A stretch of DNA of 64,000 nt from JAQUBU01 sp036677685 (GCA_036677685.1 JAVBWA010000004.1:1-64000); one strand, 5' to 3'. Positions 24,797 to 33,174 are shown, counted from the stretch's first letter. Numbers and translations: made by a program. Notes: generated by a model from the letters alone, not told the origin.

Positions 24797-25363
24797 ATGT
24801 CAAGACAGTTGAAATGTGAGTTTCCCGAAGGTTGTATGTTGGATCTGTGGGCCAAGGTAATCAAAGCCAAATTTATTGAAAAACAGGTCAAGGTTTTGGA
24901 CACCGTCTTTTGTGTTCCCGATGAGCAGGTAGGAGGCAAAGTCTCCACGGTGGAAGACATTAAGGTCAAGGTTATCAAGGCATACGAAGATCTAATGTTT
25001 AACAAGGTCAAAATCTTTATCGATTACGAAGTTATCCTCTTTGTTCTGGTAGATGGCGAATACCAGATTATAACCGTTACCGACCGTTATGAACAAGCGA
25101 TCGAATTGGATGAATTTGATCCGCCACTTACCACGGAAGAATTCCGGACCGAGATCGAACAATCGGAAATTATTTTGAAGAACTGGTCTTTTGATTTCGA
25201 AATCAAAGGCAATTGTGAAGATCCCAGTAATCCCTGCCACCTGACCACTCCCATCAAGGGAACCTGTATTGGACTTAAGGTATATGTCGATATAATCGAT
25301 AAACTAGGCAAATTCCATGATGTAATTGTATACGGGGAATTGGATCCGGACGTAGATTTTTAG
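24797..25363 (+). CDS. SPOCS/DUF3794-like probable spore coat protein
   Basis: A 188-residue acidic protein. The central part (DIKVKVIKAYEDLMFNKVKI then FIDYEVILFVLVDGEYQIIT) has the alternating beta pattern of SPOCS/DUF3794 modules. Four cysteines lie in EFPEGCM, VFCVP, GNCEDPSNPC and GTCIG, in places that could cross-link. No signal peptide or membrane segment. ATG with AAAAGGAGGGGAG upstream. Perfect sigma-K-type promoter and a good terminator make it a single-gene unit. Coat or crust role is inferred. Confidence 0.65.
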   Translation: MSRQLKCEFPEGCMLDLWAKVIKAKFIEKQVKVLDTVFCVPDEQVGGKVSTVEDIKVKVIKAYEDLMFNKVKIFIDYEVILFVLVDGEYQIITVTDRYEQAIELDEFDPPLTTEEFRTEIEQSEIILKNWSFDFEIKGNCEDPSNPCHLTTPIKGTCIGLKVYVDIIDKLGKFHDVIVYGELDPDVDF

Positions 25364-25379
25364 GGGTGGACTTATCTGT

Positions 25380-25416
25380 AAGTGCTCGGCCTTTCAGCCG
25401 GGCATTTACTTTTCTT
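25380..25416 (+). terminator. Terminator after the SPOCS-like gene
   Basis: AAGTGCTCGGC (25380-25390) pairs with GCCGGGCATTT (25397-25407) including two wobble pairs, followed by ACTTTTCTT. 17 bases after the stop. Confidence 0.85.
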
Positions 25417-25417
25417 A

Positions 25418-25654
25418 ATGTTAGGAGGCTGGATTATTGATGGGATAAGGATTGAAAGAAAAGACAAAAACTTGATGCGCAGCCATTTGGAGCAATTGCT
25501 GGAGATGCAAAAGGAAATGGATAGAAATATAACAGCTTTCCAGGCCGAAACTCCGGTGGATGAATATAAGTCTTTTCTAGGTGAGCTTAAAAACATCAAC
25601 AACCAGAATATGCAAACCGTTTCCCGCTTCATGGTCCGCAAATGCAACCGCTGA
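25418..25654 (+). CDS. Small helical protein, start uncertain
   Basis: About 60-79 residues, charged and helical: HLEQLLEMQKEMDRNITAFQ then VDEYKSFLGELKNINNQNMQ, ending FMVRKCNR. The only good ribosome site is AGGAGG at 25423-25428, which lies inside the frame after ATG 25418; a start at ATT 25436 or at TTG/ATG 25472-25475 is possible. No known family recognised. It directly follows a terminator, so it would need its own promoter. Could be a real small spore-cluster protein. Confidence 0.5.
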   Translation: MLGGWIIDGIRIERKDKNLMRSHLEQLLEMQKEMDRNITAFQAETPVDEYKSFLGELKNINNQNMQTVSRFMVRKCNR

Positions 25655-25659
25655 ATATA

Positions 25660-26010
25660 AGGAGCAGGTTCGCCCGTGAGGCGAATGGCTACGTCCAAAA
25701 GGAGCAAGGCATGAGGGGAAAGAGGTAAGGCACAAGGTGGGCAGGTATCAGCCTATTTACCGATTACAAATGCACTAAGTAAACGAAGATAAGCAACAAT
25801 TAAACGCTGATATACACAGATTATTGTGAATAACGCTGAGAAAAATAGCAAGAACAAAATCATATTAAATCTGCATTGATCTGCGTCAAAAATGGTTCCC
25901 GGCTGTAACGTCAGTGCTATTTTAGCAGTGCTTGCCTGTGCCCTTTGGGTATGTCCTGCGGGCATGGGGTTAGTTTTATAATATGCCCCTCACCCCTTAC
26001 GCCTAACGAC
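25660..26010. repeat. R4 repeat unit between the small protein and patatin genes
   Basis: Left side: TTCGCCCGTGAGGCGAATGG (25669-25688) and ATGAGGGGAAAGAGGTAAGG. Right side: CCCCTCACCCCTTACGCCTA (25986-26005). TTCGCCCGTGAGGCG is shared with the R4 unit at 40.2 kb. The interior holds AACGCTGATATACACAGATT and TCTGCATTGATCTGCGTC, an imperfect inverted pair. No gene in this 373-base gap. Confidence 0.6.
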
Positions 26011-26027
26011 AGAAAAGGAGTGTTGGT

Positions 26028-26891
26028 ATGAAAAGTCTGGGTTTGGCTCTGGGGGGTGGAGGCTTAAAAGGACTGGCCCACATCGGGGTCTTGGAGGTAC
26101 TTGCTGAAAATAGAATACCCATCGATATGATATGCGGGACCAGTGCGGGCAGCATTTTTGCAGCACTTTATGCCAGCGGGATGCCGGCCCGCAAAATGGA
26201 AAAGCTGGTTTTGAATCTTAAACCGGGGGACTATCTTGACTATAATATTATAGGGATAGTGAAGTACCTTTTAGGCATTTGCCTTCCCGGATATCAAGCG
26301 CCACTGGATGGCATAATCAAGGGAGATGCTTTGGAGGAAATGGTTTATCAATGGACTAATGGCAAAAGTCTTAAAGATGTGGATTTGCCCCTCTCCATAA
26401 TCGCGGTTGATATAGACTCCGGTCAGGAAGTGGTGTTTACCAATCAGGATTTTGAAGTAGAAGGGTTTGAAGTCCGGATAATAAAAGATGCTCTGTTAAG
26501 TGAGGCGGTGAGGGCAAGCATATCAATCCCCGCAACCTTTGTACCGTTGGATTTTTGCGGTATGCAAATGGTCGATGGCGGGGTGCGCAACATTGTCCCG
26601 GTCAGCACGGCCAAAACTATGGGCGCCGAATATATACTGGCCGTAAATTTAGGGCAGGAGACCTACCAGACCAAGGTATCCGGCATAATCCAGATAGTCT
26701 CACGAAGTCTGAATATTCTCACCTATGAAACCTCGGACACAGCTGAAGAACTTTTTGCGGATTTAATAGTATTCCCCCGTGTAGGCGAAGTCCATTTGGA
26801 AGATGTGGATAAAGCCGAGCAAATTATTAGGGCCGGACGACGAGCCGCCAAAGAGCAAGTGGCCGAAATAAAAAAAGGCTTGGAGAGTTAA
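26028..26891 (+). CDS. Patatin-like phospholipase
   Basis: A 287-residue serine lipid acyl hydrolase with a Ser-Asp dyad. The oxyanion region GLALGGGGLKGLAHIGVL is at the N-terminus, the nucleophile elbow GTSAGS near residue 38, and the catalytic Asp in DGGVRNIVPV near 185. No signal peptide, so cytoplasmic or membrane-associated. Short members of this group (RssA/YlbK-like) are common in Firmicutes. ATG with AAAAGGAG upstream. Substrate not known. Confidence 0.9.
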   Translation: MKSLGLALGGGGLKGLAHIGVLEVLAENRIPIDMICGTSAGSIFAALYASGMPARKMEKLVLNLKPGDYLDYNIIGIVKYLLGICLPGYQAPLDGIIKGDALEEMVYQWTNGKSLKDVDLPLSIIAVDIDSGQEVVFTNQDFEVEGFEVRIIKDALLSEAVRASISIPATFVPLDFCGMQMVDGGVRNIVPVSTAKTMGAEYILAVNLGQETYQTKVSGIIQIVSRSLNILTYETSDTAEELFADLIVFPRVGEVHLEDVDKAEQIIRAGRRAAKEQVAEIKKGLES

Positions 26892-26979
26892 GCCAGTAAC
26901 AGAATCGCTGCCCGCTACATATAATACTTACAAAATATGAAGCGCCGTTAAGGGGGTTTTAGGCGGGGAGGAGGTTAAA

Positions 26980-27141
26980 ATGGCAACCGACAAATTTGAG
27001 CATGCAACCTTCTACCTGACGAAAAATCAGGTAGACGACATAAAAGAACTGGCCCAAAAGAATGAAATATCTCGCAGCGCCTTAGTAAGAATGATTATTC
27101 GCGAATATCTGGCCAGACAGGAAGGGAATAAGGGCAAGTAA
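26980..27141 (+). CDS. Small ribbon-helix-helix DNA-binding protein
   Basis: A 53-residue protein: an N-terminal beta strand HATFYLTKNQ, then helix QVDDIKELAQKN and helix SRSALVRMIIREYLARQ, the arrangement of a CopG/Arc-type ribbon-helix-helix. ATG 26980 with GGGAGGAGG at 26966-26974, a very strong ribosome site. It lies upstream of spoIIR, separated by a perfect inverted repeat. No partner toxin gene is adjacent, so it is more likely a stand-alone regulator than an antitoxin. Confidence 0.78.
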   Translation: MATDKFEHATFYLTKNQVDDIKELAQKNEISRSALVRMIIREYLARQEGNKGK

Positions 27142-27159
27142 AAATAAATAAAAATTTTT

Positions 27160-27228
27160 GGCTGACAAGGGGACGGTTCTCCTGTCAGGAAAGTATTTCC
27201 TGACAGGAGAACCGTCCCCTTGTCAGCC
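27160..27228. repeat. Perfect 33-bp-arm inverted repeat upstream of spoIIR
   Basis: The left arm (27160-27192) contains GACAAGGGGACGGTTCTCC and the right arm (27196-27228) is its exact reverse complement, with the 3-base loop GTA. No T-run follows, so it is not a plain terminator, although it could act as one for the RHH gene. The motif GGGGACGGTT also appears in related form in the hairpin after spoIIR. Confidence 0.92.
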
Positions 27229-27252
27229 TCCTTGTCATTTCATTCTTGTCAT

Positions 27253-27282
27253 GTTTAAAAATTTAACTTTCGGGAAAAAATT
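27253..27282 (+). promoter_or_regulatory. Weak candidate sigma-F promoter of spoIIR
   Basis: GTTTA (27253-27257), 15 bases, GGAAAAAATT (27273-27282), each one base off the sigma-F pattern. The site lies between inverted ends CATGTTTAAA (27250) and TTTAAACATG (27281), 25 bases before the start codon. spoIIR is sigma-F-dependent in Bacillus. Confidence 0.35.
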
Positions 27283-27307
27283 TAAACATGAGAGGGGGAC
27301 AATAAAA

Positions 27308-27877
27308 TTGCTGAAAAAAATTACCGGAATTATACTACTTTTAATAATTGTTGTTTTGGGTGTGTACGTTTTAACTGAAAAAGATGCGACGCTTTACTCA
27401 CGGGTGCTGCGGCTGCACGTAATTGCGAACAGCGATGATCCTGGAGATCAGGCCTTGAAGATGGAAGTAAAAAATGCCATTGTTGAGATGATGAACCAGG
27501 AATTTGACGATCTGGAAAATGCTGAAGAAGCACGGTGCAAGGCCGTTAAGGATATACCGCAAATCAAAAAAGTCGCGGAACAGATGATAGCTTCCCGGGG
27601 TTATGATTATCCCGTGCAAGTCTCGGTAGGGGACAGCCAATTTCCCAGTAAAACCTATGGCAATCTGGTGTTTCCATCAGGCAAGTATCAGGCGGTAAAA
27701 GTAATTATTGGCGAGGGAGAGGGCAAGAATTGGTGGTGTGTATTGTTTCCCCCGCTTTGCATGGTTTCCTCTTCTGATAAAGGCTTAAGCTTGGACAGTT
27801 CGAAAGAAGCCAAAATCAGTTTAAAATGCCTGCAACTCATACCACATGGTGTAAAAGTCCATATGTCTAAAAAGTAA
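27308..27877 (+). CDS. spoIIR: Stage II sporulation protein R
   Basis: A 189-residue secreted signalling protein made in the forespore; it activates the protease SpoIIGA to process pro-sigma-E in the mother cell. It has an N-terminal membrane/signal segment (KITGIILLLIIVVLGVYVL), then the family motif LRLHVIANSDDPGDQALKM near 38 and NWWCVLFPPLCMV near 145. TTG 27308 with GAGAGGGGG at 27291-27299 was chosen; the longer frame runs through the inverted repeat. It is flanked on both sides by perfect hairpins. Confidence 0.92.
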   Translation: MLKKITGIILLLIIVVLGVYVLTEKDATLYSRVLRLHVIANSDDPGDQALKMEVKNAIVEMMNQEFDDLENAEEARCKAVKDIPQIKKVAEQMIASRGYDYPVQVSVGDSQFPSKTYGNLVFPSGKYQAVKVIIGEGEGKNWWCVLFPPLCMVSSSDKGLSLDSSKEAKISLKCLQLIPHGVKVHMSKK

Positions 27878-27907
27878 GCGGATAACTTAAGCCAAGGAAT
27901 TAAAAAG

Positions 27908-27951
27908 TAACAGGAGGACGGGGTTGGAAAACCAACCCCGTCCTCCTGTTA
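27908..27951. repeat. Perfect 20-bp-arm hairpin after spoIIR
   Basis: TAACAGGAGGACGGGGTTGG (27908-27927), loop AAAA, and the exact reverse complement (27932-27951). No T-run follows. It carries GGACGGGG like the hairpin upstream of spoIIR. It may end spoIIR transcripts or be an inserted repeat. Confidence 0.92.
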
Positions 27952-28058
27952 ACTCACCGGTTTGCCAAGCGACCGACTTGATTGCCAAGCTATCCGTTCC
28001 TTTTTATTTTGCTTAAAGCTATAATTAAAGGAATGAGAATATTTCGAGGAGACGGGAT

Positions 28059-28937
28059 ATGCAGAGCAGAATAGAAATTGCCGCCCCGGCCAAGATCAAT
28101 TTAACCCTTGATGTTAAGGGAAAAAGAACCGACGGCTACCATGAACTGGAAACAATTATGCAGCAAATAGATTTGCAGGACCGGATTACGATTGAAAAGG
28201 GACCTCTGGGTTATATCGGGATTGACAGCAACAGCAGTTTAATTCCTCATAACCAAGAAAACCTGGCCCACCGGGCGGCGGCCTTATTCATAGATAAATA
28301 TGCAATCGGAGCAGGAGTAAAGATATTTATAGAGAAGAATATACCAATAGGAGCAGGACTGGCAGGAGGAAGTTCTAATGCTGCGGCTGTACTTTGGGGA
28401 CTAAACCTTTTGTTTGACTGCGGGCTGGCCAAAACGGAATTATTAGATCTGGCTGCCCAAGTTGGTTCTGATGTCCCTTTTTGTTTATTGGGGGGCTGTG
28501 CCCTTGCCCGGGGGAGAGGCGAAATACTGCAGCCGCTGGTATCCAGGGTGCCGCTTTGCCTGCTTTTAGTTAAACCTGATTTTCAAGTATCCACTGCCGA
28601 AGTATACCGGCAGTTCGATTTGACCAGTGTTGAGAGATCCCCTGACACAGCGGGCTTTCTTGAATCATGGCAGCATTGTGATATCATAGGGATAGCTGAA
28701 CATATGGTGAATGTCCTGGAATCAGTAACTATAAAAAAATTTCCCGAGATAGCATTAATTAAGGTTAAAATGAAAAAACTAGGAGCGCTCAATGCTTTAA
28801 TGTCGGGAAGCGGCCCCAGTGTTTTTGGAATCTTTGATGAGAAGAAACGAGCGTTTGAAGCTATGGAAACTATGAAAACCAGTTACCGTGAGGTATTTAT
28901 GGTTTCAACACACCGCTGCAACGAGGCGGGGGATTAG
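28059..28937 (+). CDS. ispE: 4-diphosphocytidyl-2-C-methyl-D-erythritol kinase
   Basis: A 292-residue GHMP kinase of the MEP isoprenoid pathway. The N-terminal APAKINLTLDVKGKRTDGYH and the glycine-rich ATP loop PIGAGLAGGSSNAAA near residue 96 are diagnostic; SGSGPSVFG near 249 is the third GHMP motif. ATG with GAGGAG upstream. The last eleven residues (VSTHRCNEAGD) and the stop are encoded by an inserted R1 repeat, so the natural C-terminus has been replaced. The core fold appears intact. Confidence 0.95.
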   Translation: MQSRIEIAAPAKINLTLDVKGKRTDGYHELETIMQQIDLQDRITIEKGPLGYIGIDSNSSLIPHNQENLAHRAAALFIDKYAIGAGVKIFIEKNIPIGAGLAGGSSNAAAVLWGLNLLFDCGLAKTELLDLAAQVGSDVPFCLLGGCALARGRGEILQPLVSRVPLCLLLVKPDFQVSTAEVYRQFDLTSVERSPDTAGFLESWQHCDIIGIAEHMVNVLESVTIKKFPEIALIKVKMKKLGALNALMSGSGPSVFGIFDEKKRAFEAMETMKTSYREVFMVSTHRCNEAGD

Positions 28938-29004
28938 AACCCGCTGCCTGTTTTGTTAATAGGCTCTCCGCTTAAAGAAGCGAGGGACATTTTTCGAATC
29001 GTTA
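28902..29004 (-). repeat. R1 element, reverse, overlapping ispE end and gntR start
   Basis: Starts GTTTCAACACACCGCTGCAA inside ispE, continues CGAGGCGGGGGATTAGAACC and CCGCTTAAAGAAGCGAGGG and ends CGAATCGTTA at 29004. The terminal hairpin half is cut off. It supplies the ispE stop codon and ends at the first possible ATG of the next gene. Confidence 0.88.
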
Positions 29005-29015
29005 TGAGGAATGAG

Positions 29016-29726
29016 GTGGTAACAATTAATAGCGGAAGAAATCGTCTGGTACCGGTTAACCTGGATTCTTATAAACCCTTGCGCGAACTGGTTTTGGAGG
29101 CAATAAGAGAAGCGATCAAGAGTGGAATTCTAAAACCCCGGGAGCGCCTGATGGAAATCCAACTTGCTGAGGAATTGGGAGTTTCAAGGACTCCTATCCG
29201 GGAAGCCCTGCGCAAGTTGGAACTGGAAGGATTTATAGTAATGGTGCCGCGTAAAGGTGCTTATGTAGCCGATATTTCTTTTAAGGATATCGCTGATGTC
29301 TTTGAAATCAGAACTGCCCTGGAAGGGCTGGCAGCTGGCCTGGCCGCCGAACGGATTACCGATGAAGAACTGGAGGAAATGGAAAGACATCTAGTGGAAA
29401 AGGCTGATGCTATAGCTCGGCAGGATATGGAACGGCTAATTGAAGTGGATACTGGATTTCATGAAGGTATTTACAAAGCCAGCCGCAACCAGCGCCTTTG
29501 GACTATAATAAATAACCTGCGTGAACAAATCCAGCGTTTTCGCACTACTTCCCTGGCCTATCCCGGTCGTATGCAGCAGTCCCTGAATGAACACCGCCAT
29601 TTGGTGGAAGCTATTCAGGCGCGGGACCCTCAGTTGGCCCGGCAGCTAGCCCAGGAACATATAGAAAATGCTGAACAAAGTATGATTGAGTCCATAAAGA
29701 AGGACGGGCTACCACTGGCTGAATAA
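29016..29726 (+). CDS. GntR family regulator, FadR/FCD type
   Basis: About 236 residues. A winged helix (LREAIREAIKSG-like; RLMEIQLAEELGVSRTPIRE near 40-60) is followed by an all-helical FCD ligand domain (about 85-220) with the His/Asp metal-site pattern in VDTGFHEGIY and EHRHLVEAI. Start is uncertain: GTG 29016 has GAGGA upstream, ATG 29004 sits at the edge of the R1 repeat. In Bacillus purR follows ispE; this is a different regulator. The effector is unknown. The NTP transferase follows after a short gap and is probably in its operon. Confidence 0.85.
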   Translation: MVTINSGRNRLVPVNLDSYKPLRELVLEAIREAIKSGILKPRERLMEIQLAEELGVSRTPIREALRKLELEGFIVMVPRKGAYVADISFKDIADVFEIRTALEGLAAGLAAERITDEELEEMERHLVEKADAIARQDMERLIEVDTGFHEGIYKASRNQRLWTIINNLREQIQRFRTTSLAYPGRMQQSLNEHRHLVEAIQARDPQLARQLAQEHIENAEQSMIESIKKDGLPLAE

Positions 29727-29737
29727 GGAGGACCATG

Positions 29738-30514
29738 ATGTATTATGATGCTGTAATTCTAGCCGGTGGTGAGAACAGCAGTGATCTCAAGAAAATTGCG
29801 CCATATGATAACGAAGCCTTGATTATTATAGGCAAATATCCTATGGTTTATTATGTGTACCATGCTTTACGGAATTCTTCCCGGGTGGGAAAAATTGTTA
29901 TCAGCGGCCCGACTGAGGCATTGCGCAATATTTTTTCCCGGGAAGAGAACGTATTTTTTGTAGATAAAGGGACCAATGCAATTGAAAGCCTGGTCAGTGC
30001 AGTCAAATTTTTAAACGAGATGGGCAGTGATAGCCGATTATTAGTTGCTCCCACCGACATCCCCTTCATAACCGTAGAAGCAATTGATGATTTTATTGAA
30101 CGCTGTGAGCGGGAAGAAGCAGACTTTTATTATCCATTGATTACCAAAGAAGTGAATGAAATGAGATTCCCCGGAGTTTCACGGACCTATGTGAATTTAA
30201 AAGAGGGTGTTTTTACCGGAGGGAATCTTTTTGTACTCCGCAGAGAAATAATTGACCAAGCTTTGGATGCAGCCCTGCAGTTGGTGGAAAGACGGAAAAG
30301 TCCGGTTGCGATGGCCCGTTTATTTGGTTTTGGACTGGTTTGGAAACTGCTGACCAAGCGCTTGAGTATTGCTGTTGCCGAGCAAAGATTTGCCAAGGTT
30401 ATTGGAATTAAAGGAAAAGCTATAATCTCATCCTATGCCGAAGTAGGAGTTGATGTAGACAAGCCAAGTGATCTGGAGATTGCCCAGAAATATCTGGTGG
30501 ATATAAACTTCTAA
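29738..30514 (+). CDS. MobA/GlmU-like NTP transferase domain protein
   Basis: A 258-residue nucleotidyltransferase-fold protein. The N-terminal DAVILAGGENSSDLKKIAPY is a variant of the LAGGxGxRM nucleotide loop, lacking the usual Gly-Thr-Arg-Met but keeping a lysine (KIA). LLVAPTDIPFIT near 100 has the Asp for metal binding and GGNLFVLR near 165 is also typical. Two ATG codons lie at 29735 and 29738; the second has better spacing from GGAGG at 29727-29731. It lies directly upstream of glmU. Substrate unknown. Confidence 0.8.
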   Translation: MYYDAVILAGGENSSDLKKIAPYDNEALIIIGKYPMVYYVYHALRNSSRVGKIVISGPTEALRNIFSREENVFFVDKGTNAIESLVSAVKFLNEMGSDSRLLVAPTDIPFITVEAIDDFIERCEREEADFYYPLITKEVNEMRFPGVSRTYVNLKEGVFTGGNLFVLRREIIDQALDAALQLVERRKSPVAMARLFGFGLVWKLLTKRLSIAVAEQRFAKVIGIKGKAIISSYAEVGVDVDKPSDLEIAQKYLVDINF

Positions 30515-30611
30515 TTATATAAAATGGCTACATAAAGTTAGTACCATACATAGAATAGATAGAGCAAGATTTTGAATTCATAATCAAAAAATACTAAGAG
30601 GTGTTTAAATA

Positions 30612-31970
30612 GTGAATTATGCTGCAGTTATATTGGCCGCCGGAAAAGGAGTAAGAATGTATTCGGAACTCCCCAAGGTAGCACACCGGGTTGCCGGCAA
30701 ACCCCTGGTAACCCATGTGGTAGAAGCAGTGCGTGAGGCCGGTATTGATGATATTACCTTGGTAGTGGGGCATGGCAGAGAAATAATCAAGGAAATTTTT
30801 GCCGATGATGATAAAATAAAATTTGCGGTTCAAGCACAGCAGTTAGGAACCGGCCATGCCTTGATGCAGGCTGAGCAGGCCATAGACTCCAACTGCAATT
30901 TGCTGGTTTTGGCGGGTGACACACCTTTGCTTCAGCCCAGCACCATAAAACAGCTTGTGAAATACCACCATCAAGGTGGATATGGCGCTACCCTCTTATC
31001 CACCAAAGTTGCCAATCCCTACGGGTATGGGCGGGTGCTGCGGAACCTTGATGATTCATTTTCCCGGGTAGTGGAAGAGAAAGATGCTTCTCCCAGTGAA
31101 AAAAATGTTAAGGAAATTAATTCGGGAATGTATTGCTTTCAGGCGGGTGAAGTTTTTCGGGCCCTGGCGGGGATAAGCTCCGATAATGCGCAAGGGGAAT
31201 ACTATTTAACCGAAGTTTTGGAAGTATTAAAAGGTCAGGGAAAAAAGGTCGGGATATTCCTAAGTCCGGTGGAAGAAGATATTTACGGTATTAACGACCG
31301 GGTGCAATTAGCGCAAGCCGAAGCCCTGCTGCGCCAAAGAAAAAATATAGCCTTGATGAAGAGCGGTGTTACGTTGCTCGACCCGAATACAATATTTATA
31401 GATAGCGCAGTACAAATTGGACGTGATACTATTATATTACCCTTTACAATAATCGAAGGGGATACGGTGATCGGTGAGCATTGCGAAATAGGCCCGGGTA
31501 CGCGCATAAATGACTCCACTATCGGCAATGAAGTCAGTATAGAATATTCCCGGGTAAAGAAAGCTCGAATTGGAGATAAATGTACAATTGGACCGTACAG
31601 TTATCTTCGCCCGGACGCCATTTTGCTGGAAGGAGTCAAAGTCGGCGATTTTGTCGAAGTCAAAAAATCTACAATCGGGAAAAACAGCAAAGTCCCACAC
31701 TTAAGTTACGTTGGGGATGCCATAGTGGGAAGTGCGGTTAACATTGGCGCCGGGACCATTACCTGTAATTATGATGGAAAAAACAAGTATCCTACTATTT
31801 TAGAAGATGGGGTTTTCATAGGGAGCAACACCAACCTGGTTGCGCCAGTTACCATAGGAAGCAATTCCATTACGGGAGCCGGCTCCACTATTACCCGGGA
31901 TGTTCCCCCGGAGTCATTGGCCGTGGAGCGCGCGCCGCAGAAGATTATTACCCGTAAGGGCCGCAATTGA
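30612..31970 (+). CDS. glmU: Bifunctional UDP-GlcNAc pyrophosphorylase / GlcN-1-P acetyltransferase
   Basis: A 452-residue enzyme making UDP-GlcNAc for peptidoglycan. The N-terminal half has LAAGKGVRMYSELPKVAH near residue 8, GQAQQLGTGHA-type sequence near 75 (QAQQLGTGHALMQAE) and LVLAGDTPLL near 98. The C-terminal half is a left-handed beta-helix of hexapeptide repeats (about 250-440) with the acetyltransferase residues in YVGDAIVGSAVNIGAGTITCN. GTG start with AGAGGTG upstream. prs follows, as in Bacillus. Confidence 0.97.
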   Translation: MNYAAVILAAGKGVRMYSELPKVAHRVAGKPLVTHVVEAVREAGIDDITLVVGHGREIIKEIFADDDKIKFAVQAQQLGTGHALMQAEQAIDSNCNLLVLAGDTPLLQPSTIKQLVKYHHQGGYGATLLSTKVANPYGYGRVLRNLDDSFSRVVEEKDASPSEKNVKEINSGMYCFQAGEVFRALAGISSDNAQGEYYLTEVLEVLKGQGKKVGIFLSPVEEDIYGINDRVQLAQAEALLRQRKNIALMKSGVTLLDPNTIFIDSAVQIGRDTIILPFTIIEGDTVIGEHCEIGPGTRINDSTIGNEVSIEYSRVKKARIGDKCTIGPYSYLRPDAILLEGVKVGDFVEVKKSTIGKNSKVPHLSYVGDAIVGSAVNIGAGTITCNYDGKNKYPTILEDGVFIGSNTNLVAPVTIGSNSITGAGSTITRDVPPESLAVERAPQKIITRKGRN

Positions 31971-32190
31971 AATTTTAAATGTTGAATTTTTAATTATGAA
32001 TTGAGGTAGGAAAGCTGCCGCTTTCCTATAATGACAAGCTTCTTAGATAACAGGTTCCTGCGCTAGTATTAGCTGCTCAAAGGGTGCAATCCGTTATCCA
32101 CAACAAAGGAGATATGATAAAATGGTCGTTATCCCCAGTAATATCCTCTTAAAACAATTCAAAAATTAAGAATTAAAATTAAAAATTTGT
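31971..32190. repeat. R3-type element between glmU and prs
   Basis: The left end AATTTTTAATTATGAATTG and the right end CAATTCAAAAATTAAGAATT are inverted. A hairpin GGAAAGCTGCCGCTTTCC lies near the left end (32019-32036). The interior has no gene or known leader motif. Confidence 0.6.
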
Positions 32191-32219
32191 TAAGCATCCA
32201 TAACAGGAGGTTTTGTAAA

Positions 32220-33173
32220 ATGCAGTCATCCAGATGGAGGATGAAACTCTTTACCGGTAATGCCAATTATGAACTGGCAGGGGAAATAGCCAAATACCTG
32301 GGCATCCCGATTGGCGATGCGCGCGTATCAAGATTTTCTGATGGGGAGATAAGTTGTGCCATTCATGAAAGTGTGCGGGGGGTGGATGTTTTTGTAGTCC
32401 AGCCTACCTGTTCACCTGTAAATGATAACCTGATGGAACTCTTGATAATGATTGATGCTTTTCGCCGGGCCTCAGCCACCCGTATCAATGCGGTTATACC
32501 GTATTACGGCTATGCCCGCCAGGACCGCAAAAGCCGGGCTAGAGATCCGATAACTGCCAAACTGGTATCCAACTTAATAGTACAGGCTGGGGCCCAGCGG
32601 GTGGTGGCAGTTGATCTGCATGCAACGCAAATTCAAGGTTTTTATGATATACCGGTTGACCATCTGCCTGGGGTTCCCACCCTGGCTGAATATTTTAAAG
32701 GCCAAGGACTGGGAAACGGTGCAGTAGTTTTGTCCCCTGATGTGGGCGGAGTAACCCGCGCCCGTGATTTGGCGACCAAATTGGGTGCCCCGCTGGCCAT
32801 TGTAGATAAGCGGCGGCCGGCGCCTAATGTATCGGAAATAATGAATGTTATTGGTGAAGTTACCGGCAAATCAGTAATTATCGTTGATGATATCATTGAT
32901 ACCGCCGGTACCATTTGTTCAGCGGCCAAAGTCATGATGGAAAAGGGAGCCAAGGAAGTGTATGCCTGCTGCACCCATGCCGTTTTTTCAGGACCGGCCA
33001 TGGAAAGATTATCGCAGGCCCCATTAAAGGAAATTGTAATTACCAACACCATTCCTATAAAAGAAGAAGCCAAATTACCCAATATGACCGTCTTGTCAAT
33101 TGCCCCTCTGGTTGGTGAAGCAATTCTAAGAATTCACGAAGACCTGGAAGTCAGCAAGCTTTTTGAGGAATAA
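32220..33173 (+). CDS. prs: Ribose-phosphate pyrophosphokinase (PRPP synthetase)
   Basis: A 317-residue enzyme that makes PRPP from ribose 5-phosphate and ATP for nucleotide synthesis. Motifs: FSDGEISCAIHESVRG near 40, YYGYARQDRK near 99, the VDLHATQIQGFYDIPVDHL metal/PPi loop near 133, and the PRPP-binding VIIVDDIIDTAGT near 220. ATG 32220 with AGGAGG at 32205-32210. Class I length. pth follows with one base between stop and start. Confidence 0.97.
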   Translation: MQSSRWRMKLFTGNANYELAGEIAKYLGIPIGDARVSRFSDGEISCAIHESVRGVDVFVVQPTCSPVNDNLMELLIMIDAFRRASATRINAVIPYYGYARQDRKSRARDPITAKLVSNLIVQAGAQRVVAVDLHATQIQGFYDIPVDHLPGVPTLAEYFKGQGLGNGAVVLSPDVGGVTRARDLATKLGAPLAIVDKRRPAPNVSEIMNVIGEVTGKSVIIVDDIIDTAGTICSAAKVMMEKGAKEVYACCTHAVFSGPAMERLSQAPLKEIVITNTIPIKEEAKLPNMTVLSIAPLVGEAILRIHEDLEVSKLFEE

Positions 33174-33174
33174 A

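Noticed and set aside
24501..24812. Forward frame of about 103 codons between GT2 and the SPOCS-like gene
   Set aside because: It covers the inverted repeat and the sigma-K-type promoter, has no ribosome site and an odd composition.
26980..27141. Antitoxin of a toxin-antitoxin pair
   Set aside because: No overlapping or adjacent toxin-size gene; the next gene is spoIIR.
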